From the NCBI GenBank assembly GCA_039187315.1, contig JBCCZQ010000032.1:1-33090 (forward strand): a stretch of 33,090 bases of DNA. Reading direction: 5' to 3'. The notes beneath the pieces were generated by a model that had not been told where the DNA came from, made no database searches, and saw only the letters and a program-made list of their open reading frames with translations. A program made the translations under genes and the position numbers. This document shows positions 7,758 to 16,845 of the stretch, in pieces. This DNA is from JANQQZ01 sp039187315. Lineage in GTDB: Bacteria > Planctomycetota > Phycisphaerae > Phycisphaerales > UBA1924. Position 1 is the stretch's first letter; the number at the start of each line of letters is the position of its first letter.

Positions 7758-9332
7758 ATGTTGGACCTTGGGGCTCAGAAGCGTTCCGCAAAGATGATCG
7801 TTGTTGGCCTGATCACGGCTGGGATCTTCGCCACGACCGCTGTCGACGGCACCGCGCAGCCAGATCCTGCGGTCGAGGCTGATCCGACCACACCCCGGCC
7901 TCCGTTCGAGTTTCCCCCTGCTGACGAGGCCCTGCTCGACGAGATCCAGCTCGGCTGCTGGAACTACTTCTTGAACGAGGTCGATCCCATCACGCTCATG
8001 GTGCTCGATCGGACCGATACCAACGTCATCAGCGTCGCCGGCGTGGGATTCCAGCTGACAGCGCTGACCATCGCGGACGAGCGTGGCTGGCTTGCGCCGG
8101 GACTCGCCGAGATCATGACCTCGAACATACTCCGCTCGCTGCGTGACGAGCCATCCAACCGTGTCCGCGGTCTTTTCTATCACTATCTCGAACCCGGCAC
8201 CGCGAAGCCCAGCCAGGACGGCTACGAAGAAGTCGTGAGCACGATCGACACGGCGCTGCTCTTCGCGGGTCTGCTTACCGCAAGCGCGCATTTCGGTGGT
8301 GAGATCGGAGATATCGCGGATCAGCTCGTCGCCGAGGGGGACTGGGCTTCATTCAAGCTCGGCAATGCCGTGGATCCGACGATTCGTGGCTTCATCTCGC
8401 TCGGTTGGGAAGACAAGGGCGATGTGCCGTTTGAGCAGGGCTTGCTGCCCTTTGCATGGGCCGATGCCGGAGACGAGCAGCGATTGACCGCCTTCCTTGC
8501 TGCCGCTGCGCCGAACAAAGCTTTTCGTGTTCCGATCCACGAGTATTACAGGCTGCGTCGCACCCTGGGGACGACGGATAACGGCGACACTATCGCGTGG
8601 TTCCCGTGGTCGGGCGCGCTCTTCACAGCGTTCTTTTCTCACTGCTGGATCGACTACGCATCACGCGGCGCTGATAACCCGGCAGCGTTCGGTATTGCGA
8701 ACCGGCCCGGTATCGACTGGTGGGAAAACAGCCGGCGTACTGCCGTGATGCATCGCGATCGTTCCATCGCCAACCCAGCCGGGTTGACAGGCTTTGGTCC
8801 GTTCGCGTGGGGTCTGAGCGCATCCGATGGTGAAGGACGCTACATCGTGCCCGGGATGTTCCCGCAGCTGTCCAACGGGCAGTTCGGACAACCCGGCTTT
8901 GATCATCTGGTGCTTCAGCCCGCCGACAACTGGGAGGACGGCACACTCGCGCCGTACACCGCAGGTTCGACGATCGTCTTCGAGCCACAGAACGCCGTCT
9001 TCGCGCTGCGGTTCTATCGGCAGCTCGCGCAGTCGCTGGCTCCGGCGCTCTGGGATGACCCTGCCGCGGGAGGCTACGGGTTCGCCGATTCGTTCCGGTT
9101 CGGTCCCAACGGCACCGTCGAGTGGGTCGCTTCGGATCGTGTCGCGATCGATGCAGGCCCGATGCTGATCATGATCGAGAACGCTCGGAGCCGGTTCGTT
9201 TGGAATACGTTTGAGTCACACCCGTACATCCGCGCGGTCCGCCGTCTGAACCCGGTGAATCGGACCGAAGGCCAGCTTCGCCGTGGGACCAATCCCGCCG
9301 TGACCACTGAGCAGGAACGCGAGCCCCGCTGA
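7758..9332 (+). CDS. Secreted GH144-like glucanase (PF10091 'glycoamylase' family)
   Basis: Protein of 524 residues. The start ATG 7758 has GGGAG seven bases upstream. Residues 1-34 form a signal peptide (QKRSAK, then MIVVGLITAGIFATTAV, cut near TAQ). The rest matches the alpha/alpha-barrel family PF10091: LLDEIQLGCWNYFLNE (59-74), VAGVGFQLTALTIADERGW, the hallmark STIDTALLFAGLL (161-173), WGLSASDGEG, an APYTAGSTIVFEP block and near the C-terminus IDAGPMLIMIENARS. This family includes GH144 endo-beta-1,2-glucanases, which cut beta-1,2-glucan to sophoro-oligosaccharides, and related enzymes of other specificity. Export plus the neighbouring importer and phosphorylase suggests it makes oligosaccharides for uptake. 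The linkage cannot be proved from sequence alone. LacI operator 1 lies 62 bases before the start. Confidence 0.85.
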   Translation: MLDLGAQKRSAKMIVVGLITAGIFATTAVDGTAQPDPAVEADPTTPRPPFEFPPADEALLDEIQLGCWNYFLNEVDPITLMVLDRTDTNVISVAGVGFQLTALTIADERGWLAPGLAEIMTSNILRSLRDEPSNRVRGLFYHYLEPGTAKPSQDGYEEVVSTIDTALLFAGLLTASAHFGGEIGDIADQLVAEGDWASFKLGNAVDPTIRGFISLGWEDKGDVPFEQGLLPFAWADAGDEQRLTAFLAAAAPNKAFRVPIHEYYRLRRTLGTTDNGDTIAWFPWSGALFTAFFSHCWIDYASRGADNPAAFGIANRPGIDWWENSRRTAVMHRDRSIANPAGLTGFGPFAWGLSASDGEGRYIVPGMFPQLSNGQFGQPGFDHLVLQPADNWEDGTLAPYTAGSTIVFEPQNAVFALRFYRQLAQSLAPALWDDPAAGGYGFADSFRFGPNGTVEWVASDRVAIDAGPMLIMIENARSRFVWNTFESHPYIRAVRRLNPVNRTEGQLRRGTNPAVTTEQEREPR

Positions 9333-9399
9333 ACCTGGCCCTGTTTTCTGTACTTCAAAGAGGCAATAGGTCTTGTATACGTGGTTGAAACACGGTAGC

Positions 9400-9415
9400 A
9401 TGTAATCGATTACAT
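9400..9415. promoter_or_regulatory. LacI-type operator 2 (upstream of the PEP-CTERM/GH94/ABC operon)
   Basis: ATGTAATCGATTACAT is a perfect 16-base palindrome with the same TGTAA-N4-TTACA layout as the site at 7680. It lies 83 bases before the start at 9499 and heads an apparent six-gene operon. A weak possible promoter (TTCAAA at 9354, TATACG at 9376) would place it just downstream of the transcription start, but that pair is poor. Confidence 0.75.
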
Positions 9416-9498
9416 TGCCGTCTATCCTGAGCATGCCGCTCGGGCCACCGGCAAGTCCGCCCCGTCATGGGACCCGGGGCACACAGGAGGACAGAGAC

Positions 9499-10245
9499 AT
9501 GAGTTTGCATCTGCACACGGCGGCAATGATCGCGGCGGTTGCCGCCTCGAACGCCGCGGCACAGTTCAACGGATTTCTCGTCGAAGAACGGGTCTTCAAC
9601 GATTTCCCAGGTAGCAACCTGGTCGTGACGAACGACTTCCCGAACGAGCTGACCTTCAACGAGAGCAACTTCGGTTCCGGCGGCTTCGCGAACCGACACA
9701 TGGCCTATCTGTCGTCTGATGGCGGCGCGACCGCTGTCGACTTCGACTACGGCAGCGCACTCGATTTTTCCGTCACTCTGAACCTCGACGCCTCCCCGAC
9801 CGACGGCCGCGAGGCTGGCATCGTGACTGATCTCTTCGGCTTCGGGTTCTTCGGCGCGTTGCCCAATGGCGAGATCGCTGCGTTCGACTCGTTCCTTCCC
9901 TTCTTCACGTTCGGTTCGGGTGTGTACACCAACGGAACCGATGTTGATCTGCGGCTGATCTACACACCTGGCGCAGGTGAGGGGCTGACACCGGTCAGCA
10001 CGATCGAGTACATCATCGACACCGGCAGCGGCCCGGTCTCGAGCGGCCCGATCAACTTCGACAACCTGGAAGGCGGCATCCCTACCGGCGGCTTCAATGC
10101 CCGCATCGGTGTCGGTGCGCAGTTCCAGGGCAGCTCCGGCGGTACGGCCGTCGCGAGCTTCACCAACATTGTTGCTGTTCCGGCACCGGCGACGGCTGCG
10201 CTGACCGCTCTCGGCGGGCTGGCGATGCTGCGTCGCCGTCGATAG
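9499..10245 (+). CDS. Secreted protein with PEP-CTERM-like sorting tail
   Basis: Protein of 248 residues. ATG 9499 is chosen because AGGAGG lies eight bases upstream and a signal peptide follows (MSLHLHTAAMIAAVAASNAA, cut near AAAQ). The body is rich in Gly, Asn, Asp and aromatic residues and looks like a beta-sandwich; I recognise no enzyme motif. The tail VPAPATAALTALGGLAMLRRRR has the Pro motif, hydrophobic helix and Arg cluster of PEP-CTERM-like exosortase substrates, with PAPA in place of the canonical PEP. It is the first gene after LacI operator 2, with GH94 69 bases downstream, so it is probably made when the glucan is present. A surface glucan-binding role is a guess. No exosortase is encoded in the window. 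Confidence 0.8.
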   Translation: MSLHLHTAAMIAAVAASNAAAQFNGFLVEERVFNDFPGSNLVVTNDFPNELTFNESNFGSGGFANRHMAYLSSDGGATAVDFDYGSALDFSVTLNLDASPTDGREAGIVTDLFGFGFFGALPNGEIAAFDSFLPFFTFGSGVYTNGTDVDLRLIYTPGAGEGLTPVSTIEYIIDTGSGPVSSGPINFDNLEGGIPTGGFNARIGVGAQFQGSSGGTAVASFTNIVAVPAPATAALTALGGLAMLRRRR

Positions 10246-10314
10246 CAAAGACCAATCACCGGAACGCAGGCTTCTACCCGGTAGGGGAAGCCCCGAGCAC
10301 ACTGCAGGACGCGA

Positions 10315-12780
10315 GTGGATTCAATGACGATGCACACACCGCCCGGCGGCTTCGATTCTGACGGGTTCGCCTTCCGAATATGCGATCATGCCAAGCCACG
10401 GCCGTGGTCCAACGTGATCTGCAACGGCCGCTACGGGCTGGTTGTCAGCCACAACGGCGGTGGGTTCAGCTGGCTGGACAACAGCCAGTTGAACGTTTTG
10501 ACCCGATGGGAGATGGACCTCGTCGAGGACCGCTCCGGCAAGCATCTTTATCTGCACGACATCGATTCCGGGCAGACATGGACGGCAGCGCCTTCGCCTG
10601 GCAAGCCGAGCTACGACAGCTATGCATGCCGCCATGCTCCGGGATCGACAACCTTCAGCACCTCATATGGTGGTATCGAGACCGAGTGGACGCTCACGGT
10701 CGCGCCTGAAAACAATGTTGAAGTTTGGACGGTCCGTGTCACCAACGCGTCCGGTCGTGATCGAAAGATCCGCCTGTCTTCGTTCATGGAGTGGTGCTGC
10801 GGCGTGGCGCCCGACTCCAAGCGCGAGTTCCACCGGCTCTTCATCGGCACAGAGTACGACAGCGCGAAGGCGCAGGTAACTGTTCGCAAGGTGATGTGGG
10901 ACGTGCCGGACCGCTCCGAGGCCGACCACTGGAACCGTGGCTGGCCCTATGTCGCGGCGCACGCTTTTCTTTCGGATCCGGTCGAGGCGGGCTTCGCCTC
11001 GGGAGATAAGGCCCGATTCATCGGCTCGGGCACACGCGAAGCTCCGGCGGCGCTGGCGGCGGGGGGGGTCGATACCGACTCGTTCGGGCGTTTCAGCGAT
11101 GCGGCTGCGGCGCTGGGAGGCGATCTCCATCTCGCGCCGGGCGAGACGCGTAAGGCCGCGTTCCTGCTCGGTATCGCGCAGGACGCTTCGGCGCTCGAAG
11201 CGGAGATGGCACCCTTCCGCTCGCTGGAGTCCGCGTTCGAGGTTCCCCGGCAGGCCGAGCAGCGATGGCGTGAGCGCCTTGCAACGACGACTGTCGGCTC
11301 TGAGCTGGACGATTTTGACTCGATGAACAACGTGTGGCTGCGGTACCAGGCGATCAGCGCCAGGCTGTGGGGCAGGACGGGCTACTACCAGCAGAGCGGG
11401 GCGTTCGGCTACAGAGACCAGCTCCAGGACAGCCAGGTCTGGTTGCCGATCGATCCTGCTGAATGCCGCCTGCAGATCCTCCGCCACGCCGAGCAGCAGT
11501 TCACCGACGGCAGCGTGTACCACTGGTGGCATCCGCTGACAAACGACGGCAACCACACGTCCTGCTCCGACGATTATCTCTGGCTCCCGTTCCTGGTCAC
11601 CAACTACATCAAAGAGACGGGTGATCTTGGGGTGCTCGACGTATCGACCCCGTTTGTCGATGGCGGCGAGGCAACCGTCGAAGCGCACTGCGATCGTGCG
11701 CTCGAACGAGCCTTTGCGAGGACGAGCGAGCGGGGGCTGCCGCACATCGGCGCTTGCGACTGGAACGACGGGCTCTCCGCGTGCGGACTGGAGGGGCGGG
11801 GCGAGTCCGTCTGGCTTGCGATGTTCTTGGTCGGCATCCTCGACGACGTTGCTGCCGTCATGGATCGCCGTGGGCGTGGAGATCGGGCCGAGGAGCTCCG
11901 CAGGGCGCGCGATCGGTACAGCCACGCGATCAACAGTTATGCCTGGGACGGCGCCTGGTACCGCCGCGCGACCAAAGACAACGGTGACTGGCTCGGCAGC
12001 GCTTCGAACGAAGCTGGGCGGATCTATCTGAACCCACAGACGTGGGCCGTGCTCAACGACATCGGTACCCCCGAGCGTCGGCGTGATGCCTGGAGCGCCG
12101 TGCGCGAGCACCTGCTGCGTGACATGGGACCGCTGCTGCTCGCGCCCGCGTATTCGATCCCCGATCGCTCGATCGGCTACATCACGAGGTACACGCCTGG
12201 CTCGAGGGAGAACGGCGGTGTCTACATGCACGCGGCAGTCTGGGCGCTTGCGGCTGCGTGCAAGCAGCGCGATCAGGCAACGGCGACGCGGATCTGGGAC
12301 TCGATCTCCCCGCCGAAGCGCGGCGCTGAGACCGATGTCTACAGGGCCGAGCCTTATGTCACACCGGGCAACATTGACGGGCCCGATTCCGCGACCCCTG
12401 GTGCGGCGGGCTGGACGTGGTACACCGGCTCGGCGGCCTGGCTGAACCGTGTCTCGATGGAATGGATCCTGGGGATCCGTCCCGTGTTCGATGGGCTGGT
12501 CATTGATCCCTGCCCGCTGCTGGGCATGGGCCGCGTGGAGGCCACAAGGCTCTGGCGAGGCCGGAGCCTGCGCCTTGCGTTCGATGCGGGCAACTACGCG
12601 CCTGCGGCCCAGCCGATGCTTCGAGTCAACGGTGAGCCGGTCGCCGCCGGGGTCATCCCAGCCGAGCGGCTGCTCGAGATCACGGGAGAGATCGAGATCA
12701 CAGTAGAGTGGACTGCCCGCGCATCGTCTCTTGTCGAGGCGGTTACTCGGGGCAAGAACGCGGGAGCGATCGAACCATGA
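10315..12780 (+). CDS. GH94 glycoside phosphorylase (cellobiose phosphorylase-like)
   Basis: Protein of 821 residues without a signal peptide, so cytoplasmic. GH94 enzymes use phosphate to cleave beta-linked gluco-oligosaccharides with inversion, releasing alpha-glucose 1-phosphate. The N-terminal beta-sandwich contains NGRYGLVVSHNGGGFSW. The catalytic barrel contains GYRDQLQDSQVWLPIDP, VYHWWHPL and ACDWNDGLSACG, whose Asp485 (counted from GTG 10315) aligns with the general acid of cellobiose phosphorylases, then GRGESVWLAMFL. The length fits cellobiose phosphorylases and is shorter than the sophorose-oligomer phosphorylases of about 1100 residues, so substrate remains open. AGGA five bases before GTG 10315 favours that start over ATG 10324 or 10330. 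Its stop overlaps the next start as ATGA. Confidence 0.92.
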   Translation: MDSMTMHTPPGGFDSDGFAFRICDHAKPRPWSNVICNGRYGLVVSHNGGGFSWLDNSQLNVLTRWEMDLVEDRSGKHLYLHDIDSGQTWTAAPSPGKPSYDSYACRHAPGSTTFSTSYGGIETEWTLTVAPENNVEVWTVRVTNASGRDRKIRLSSFMEWCCGVAPDSKREFHRLFIGTEYDSAKAQVTVRKVMWDVPDRSEADHWNRGWPYVAAHAFLSDPVEAGFASGDKARFIGSGTREAPAALAAGGVDTDSFGRFSDAAAALGGDLHLAPGETRKAAFLLGIAQDASALEAEMAPFRSLESAFEVPRQAEQRWRERLATTTVGSELDDFDSMNNVWLRYQAISARLWGRTGYYQQSGAFGYRDQLQDSQVWLPIDPAECRLQILRHAEQQFTDGSVYHWWHPLTNDGNHTSCSDDYLWLPFLVTNYIKETGDLGVLDVSTPFVDGGEATVEAHCDRALERAFARTSERGLPHIGACDWNDGLSACGLEGRGESVWLAMFLVGILDDVAAVMDRRGRGDRAEELRRARDRYSHAINSYAWDGAWYRRATKDNGDWLGSASNEAGRIYLNPQTWAVLNDIGTPERRRDAWSAVREHLLRDMGPLLLAPAYSIPDRSIGYITRYTPGSRENGGVYMHAAVWALAAACKQRDQATATRIWDSISPPKRGAETDVYRAEPYVTPGNIDGPDSATPGAAGWTWYTGSAAWLNRVSMEWILGIRPVFDGLVIDPCPLLGMGRVEATRLWRGRSLRLAFDAGNYAPAAQPMLRVNGEPVAAGVIPAERLLEITGEIEITVEWTARASSLVEAVTRGKNAGAIEP

Positions 12781-13604
12781 GCACAACGGGCGGTCGACGG
12801 GGGTCAGCTGCATTTACGCTCATCGAACTACTCGTCGTGATTGCCATCATCGCGCTGCTGATCGGGATCCTGCTCCCGGCGCTCGCATCGGCGAGGGCGT
12901 CGGCAAGGACAGCCATATGCAAGTCGAATCTCAGACAGATCGGCGTGGCATCCCAGATCTATTTCGATGAACAGCGGGATCCGACGTTCTTCGATCTGGA
13001 GCCGCGCTCGCCCAACGCCCTCGATCACTGGAACGTGATGATCCTGTTGCGCGATTTGCTCGGCGGTCAGGTCGAATCGGGCATCTTCACCTGCCCGTCT
13101 GCGATCGCCGAGAACAGCGTGACCGATCCTGCGAACCGAGCCAGGCTGAACCAAACCGGCAGGTTCTTCAACTTTGATATCGACCGGATCAACCCGTACA
13201 GCCTCCCGCCTGATCCGACCTCCGCCGAGCCCGAGGAAGAATTCACCGAGTACTGGTTCAACGATTCGCGTACACGTTGGTACGGAGGCGGTGATCCCCG
13301 GACCGAACCGGCGCCTCCGAATTCGAGCGGTCGACAGTTTGGTGTCTCGGGGCAGAAGCTGCGGCGGATCGAGAATTTCAACGAAACGGTGATTGCCGCC
13401 GATGCGCTCGACGATGTGCAGACGCTCAATACCGGCGCGGAGCTCCGTCACAGCGGCAGGCAGCACTTCCTGTTCGGCGACCAGCGGATCGAGGCGCTCG
13501 AACCCGACGAATACGGAGCAAACAGCCAGGACCCGTATGGTGCCCCTGGGCCGTTCTTCAACTGGGGACATTTCTACCCTGACAAGTACGGCGGCACACC
13601 GTAG
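12777..13604 (+). CDS. Pseudopilin-like protein with degenerate prepilin and H-X9-DG sites
   Basis: Protein of 275 residues. ATG 12777 overlaps the GH94 stop (ATGA), implying translational coupling. The N-terminus SAAFTLIELLVVIAIIALLI is a prepilin helix with Glu at +5, but the residue before the expected cut is Ala, not the usual Gly. The C-terminal signature is also altered: HSGRQHFLFGDQRIEAL keeps His, nine residues and Asp, but has Gln where Gly is normal. The middle is rich in Pro, Asn and aromatic residues and resembles other planctomycete surface pseudopilins. It sits between a cytoplasmic phosphorylase and a sugar-binding protein, so a role in glucan capture at the envelope is conceivable but unproved. 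Open frame upstream of 12777 is only the overlap with GH94. Confidence 0.85.
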   Translation: MSTTGGRRGSAAFTLIELLVVIAIIALLIGILLPALASARASARTAICKSNLRQIGVASQIYFDEQRDPTFFDLEPRSPNALDHWNVMILLRDLLGGQVESGIFTCPSAIAENSVTDPANRARLNQTGRFFNFDIDRINPYSLPPDPTSAEPEEEFTEYWFNDSRTRWYGGGDPRTEPAPPNSSGRQFGVSGQKLRRIENFNETVIAADALDDVQTLNTGAELRHSGRQHFLFGDQRIEALEPDEYGANSQDPYGAPGPFFNWGHFYPDKYGGTP

Positions 13605-13635
13605 TGAGCTTCGGTGATGTCTCCATCGCTGTACC

Positions 13636-15033
13636 ATGACCGGGATGGAACCCGAGCAGCTTTCGGCAACAGCGCGCAGCATCGCTTTCACGCGTCGCGC
13701 GGCGATCGCCGGTTTAGGTGCTGCCGCGGCGGGCCTGCTGTTGTTCGGACCGCGGCCCCGCGATGACACGCCGCCCGGTCGCGTCGTCGTGGATTATTGG
13801 GAGAAGTGGACTGGCTCCGAGGGCGTCGCGATGCGGCGGCTCGTCGACGAGTTCAACGCGACGCAGGACCGGATTTATGTTCGGTACCTGACGATCGGTG
13901 CGATCGATCAGAAGGCGATGATCGCGATCGCCGGCGGTGCCCCGCCTGACATCGTTGGGCTCTGGAACTTCAACCTGCCGGCGTTCGCCGAAGCCGGCGC
14001 ACTCATGCCGCTCGATGATCTCGCGGCGGCATCGGGGATCAGCCGGGCCGATTACGCCTCGGGTGTGTGGCCGATGCTCATGCACCAGCAACAGCTGTGG
14101 GGCCTGATCAGCACGTGCGGTTCCTTGGCGCTGTATCTGAATATCGATGCGATCGAGGCCGCTGGTGTCACGGGCGATGCGGTGCGAAGAGGCCCACAGA
14201 CGATCGACGAGCTCGACCTGCTCCACGAACGCCTGCTCGCGACCGACACACGAGGACGCATCGAACGCGTTGGGTTTATCCATACGGATCCGGGGTGGTG
14301 GTCTTGGCTCTGGGGCTACCACTTCGGAGGCATGCTCGTGAATACAACCGGAACCCAAGCGACGGCGTTGTCTCCCCAGAACGTCGCGGCGTACGAATGG
14401 GTGCGCTCGTACCCGGCGCGGCACGGCGTCGAGGCGCTGCAACTGTTCCAGTCCGGGCTCGGGTTCTACGGCACCGCGCTGCAGCCATTCCTCACCGGCC
14501 AGGTCGCCACAACGATCCAGGGCCCATGGCTGGCGAACCTGATCGAAGCCTTCGCACCGGGCCTGCGGTACCGTGCGGTGCCGATGCCGGTGGAAGCGTC
14601 CGTCTACGACCCTGACCGTCCCGTTGGGCTGCTCGATGGCGATGTGCTGGCGATCCCGCGTGGCGCTTCGCAGCCCGAAGCCGCGTTCGAGTTCATGCTG
14701 TGGCTGCAAGACCGACAGAGGCTCGAATCGCTTGCTTCGGCGCACGGCAAGAATTCGCCGCTGTACGACGCATCGCGGGGATTCCTCGACAACCACCCGA
14801 ACCGGTCGATCGATGTGCACGGCCAGCTTGCCAACAGCGAACGCGCGTTCCTGTTCCCACGGGTCCGTGTCTGGCCGCGATACGTCGCCGAGTTCGATGC
14901 CGGTTTTCAATCGCTCTGGCAGCTCCGCAAGTCCCCGGAAGCGATGCTCCGAGATATTCAGGCTGTTGCGCAGAGCGCACTCGACGATGCCGCCGAGATG
15001 CGGCAGCTCCGAGCGAGGTCAGATGCATCGTGA
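13636..15033 (+). CDS. ABC transporter sugar-binding protein
   Basis: Protein of 465 residues of the extracellular solute-binding family 1 (MalE/UgpB-like). A twin-arginine-like export signal, FTRRAAIAGLGAAAAGLLLF, lies near residues 18-37; no lipobox Cys follows, so it seems not to be a lipoprotein. Family features include VVDYWEKWTGSEG, LVDEFNATQDRIYVRYLT, GGAPPDIVGLWN, AGALMPLDDLA and the C-terminal block DVLAIPRGASQPEAAFEFM. It should bind an oligosaccharide and deliver it to the two permeases that follow. ATG 13645 is an alternative start. The gene is 31 bases after the pseudopilin gene, and its stop overlaps the next start (GTGA), supporting one operon. Ligand is likely a gluco-oligosaccharide, inferred from the neighbours. 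Confidence 0.9.
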   Translation: MTGMEPEQLSATARSIAFTRRAAIAGLGAAAAGLLLFGPRPRDDTPPGRVVVDYWEKWTGSEGVAMRRLVDEFNATQDRIYVRYLTIGAIDQKAMIAIAGGAPPDIVGLWNFNLPAFAEAGALMPLDDLAAASGISRADYASGVWPMLMHQQQLWGLISTCGSLALYLNIDAIEAAGVTGDAVRRGPQTIDELDLLHERLLATDTRGRIERVGFIHTDPGWWSWLWGYHFGGMLVNTTGTQATALSPQNVAAYEWVRSYPARHGVEALQLFQSGLGFYGTALQPFLTGQVATTIQGPWLANLIEAFAPGLRYRAVPMPVEASVYDPDRPVGLLDGDVLAIPRGASQPEAAFEFMLWLQDRQRLESLASAHGKNSPLYDASRGFLDNHPNRSIDVHGQLANSERAFLFPRVRVWPRYVAEFDAGFQSLWQLRKSPEAMLRDIQAVAQSALDDAAEMRQLRARSDAS

Positions 15034-15938
15034 AGGCTTCCGCTGATACTCAACGGACCCAGCGTTCCGTGGCGACCGTGCTGCGTGAGAATGCCGGATG
15101 GCTCTGGGTGATGCCTTGGATCGTCGGCCTGCTCGTATTCTTTGTGACACCGCTGGGGATGAGCTTTTTTTACAGCCTGACCGACTACAACATGTTGGAG
15201 GCCCCGCTGAACGTGGGTGCCAAGAACTACGCTGAGATTCTGCGTGACGAGGTATTCTGGAAAGCCGTCCGCAACACACTGATATACGCAGGCATCTCGA
15301 TACCGTTGACCGCCGCGGTCTCGATGGCGATCGCAGGTCTGCTCGATGTTGATTCTCGGTTGAGCGGGATCGTTCGGCTGTGCGTCTTCACACCCACGGT
15401 CGTGCCGCTTGTCGCAGCCGCGATGATCTGGCTCTGGCTATTTAACTCCGATGCTGGTCTGATCAACGCGCTGCTCGGGTTGGTCGGGATCGACGGGCCG
15501 AACTGGCTCCAGGCGCAGGGCTGGGCGATGTCGGCCCTGATCGTCATGAACCTCTGGAGTATTGGACAGGCCGTGGTGATCTACCTGGGAGCTCTGCAGA
15601 ACGTCCCGCAGGCGCTCTACGAGGCTGCGGCTCTTGACGGCATGGGACCCGTGCGACGGTTCGTCCATGTCTCGCTGCCTGGGATGGCCCACGCGGTTGT
15701 GTTCAACTCGATCATCCAGACGATTACCGCGTGGCAGGTCTTCGCGACACCCTACATCATGACCGAGGGCGGTCCGGATCGGTCCACGTACTTCTATTCG
15801 CATTACCTCTACGACAACGCGTTTCTATTCCAGCGGATGGGCTACGCGAGCGCGCTCGGGTGGGTCCAGATCGTCCTGATCGGTCTGTGCGCGCTGGTGC
15901 CCTGGATGATTTCCCGCAGGCTCTGGAGCACACGATGA
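15030..15938 (+). CDS. Sugar ABC transporter permease (MalF/UgpA type)
   Basis: Protein of 302 residues. GTG 15030 overlaps the upstream stop and gives the N-terminus expected of the family (NAGWLWVMPWIVGLLVFFVTPLGMSFFYSLTDYN). About six membrane segments are visible, and the EAA loop that docks on the ATPase is YEAAALDGMGPVRRFVHVSL. The open frame before 15030 belongs to the solute-binding gene and is a shadow. With 15935-16795 it should form the membrane channel, powered by the MalK-like ATPase at 5327-6463. Its stop overlaps the next start as ATGA. Confidence 0.93.
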   Translation: MKASADTQRTQRSVATVLRENAGWLWVMPWIVGLLVFFVTPLGMSFFYSLTDYNMLEAPLNVGAKNYAEILRDEVFWKAVRNTLIYAGISIPLTAAVSMAIAGLLDVDSRLSGIVRLCVFTPTVVPLVAAAMIWLWLFNSDAGLINALLGLVGIDGPNWLQAQGWAMSALIVMNLWSIGQAVVIYLGALQNVPQALYEAAALDGMGPVRRFVHVSLPGMAHAVVFNSIIQTITAWQVFATPYIMTEGGPDRSTYFYSHYLYDNAFLFQRMGYASALGWVQIVLIGLCALVPWMISRRLWSTR

Positions 15939-16795
15939 GCGGTCTCTCTGGCAGGCAGACCGGCGCCGTCCGCCTGATGCTGATGCTCGCTGTGGGCTTT
16001 GTGTTTATCTTGCCCCTGCTCTGGATGGTGGCGACCTCCGTCAAGCCCGAAGATCAAGCGATGGGTGCAGGTCTCTCGCTGCTGCCAGACCCACCCTCAC
16101 AGGTCTTCGGTATGGCGGAGCGCAATTACCGAAGCGTTCTCACAGACACGACAGTCGATTTTCCGCTGTTTTTTCGGAACACGCTGATCATCGTCCTGCT
16201 CGGGGTGATCGGTGCCGTGGTGTCGAGCGTGGTCGTAGCCTACGGGCTTGCCCGTGTACCAATGCGTGGCAGGCGTGCGCTGGTGGTTTTGACGGTGGGC
16301 ACGATGCTCATCCCGTTCCCGGTGATCATGGCGCCGCTGTTCATGCTTTACAGCGAGCTTGGCTGGATCGGGACGACGCTGCCGCTGTATGCGCAGTTCT
16401 TCTTCGGCAACGCCTTCAGCATCTTCTTGCTGTATCAGTTCTTCCGCACGCTGCCGAGCGAGCTCGACGAGGCCGCACAGCTCGACGGCTGTTCGACGTT
16501 CCAGACGTTCTGGCACATCACGCTGCCGATGTCGAAAACCGCGATCGCGGTCGTGGCACTGCTCCACTTCACCTACATGTGGAACGACTTTCTTTCTCCG
16601 CTCGTCTTTCTGGTCAAGCGTGACCAGTGGACTGTGGCGCTCGGGTTACAGCTCTACCAGTCCCGCGCGGGCCAGACGCCCTGGAGCCTCCTGATGGCTG
16701 CGAGCGTGATCACGGTCTTGCCTGTTCTTATTGTGTTCGTATTGACCAACCGGATCTTCAGCCGCGGCGTTGCGGAAGGTGCGGTCAAGGGATAG
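15935..16795 (+). CDS. Sugar ABC transporter permease (MalG/UgpE type)
   Basis: Protein of 286 residues starting at ATG 15935, which overlaps the preceding permease stop. It begins with a membrane segment (LMLMLAVGFVFILPLLWMV) and the MVATSVKPEDQ block typical of MalG-type subunits. The EAA loop is DEAAQLDGCSTFQTFWHITL, followed by a conserved WNDFLSPLVFL segment. It is the last gene of the operon headed by operator 2; no terminator is obvious after it. The next gene has its own promoter and operator. Confidence 0.93.
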   Translation: MSGLSGRQTGAVRLMLMLAVGFVFILPLLWMVATSVKPEDQAMGAGLSLLPDPPSQVFGMAERNYRSVLTDTTVDFPLFFRNTLIIVLLGVIGAVVSSVVVAYGLARVPMRGRRALVVLTVGTMLIPFPVIMAPLFMLYSELGWIGTTLPLYAQFFFGNAFSIFLLYQFFRTLPSELDEAAQLDGCSTFQTFWHITLPMSKTAIAVVALLHFTYMWNDFLSPLVFLVKRDQWTVALGLQLYQSRAGQTPWSLLMAASVITVLPVLIVFVLTNRIFSRGVAEGAVKG

Positions 16796-16845
16796 AGGCG
16801 ATGCGATGGGTAGCAGATGACCGGTATGCAGTTGTATGCGAGGGC

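Noticed and set aside
10663..12813. Minus-strand open frame of 716 codons opposite GH94
   Set aside because: It is the antisense shadow of a firmly identified GH94 gene, with Arg/Pro/Val-rich content and no recognisable domain.
13714..14910. Minus-strand open frame of 398 codons opposite the solute-binding gene
   Set aside because: Antisense shadow of a clear solute-binding protein; no motif or ribosome binding site.
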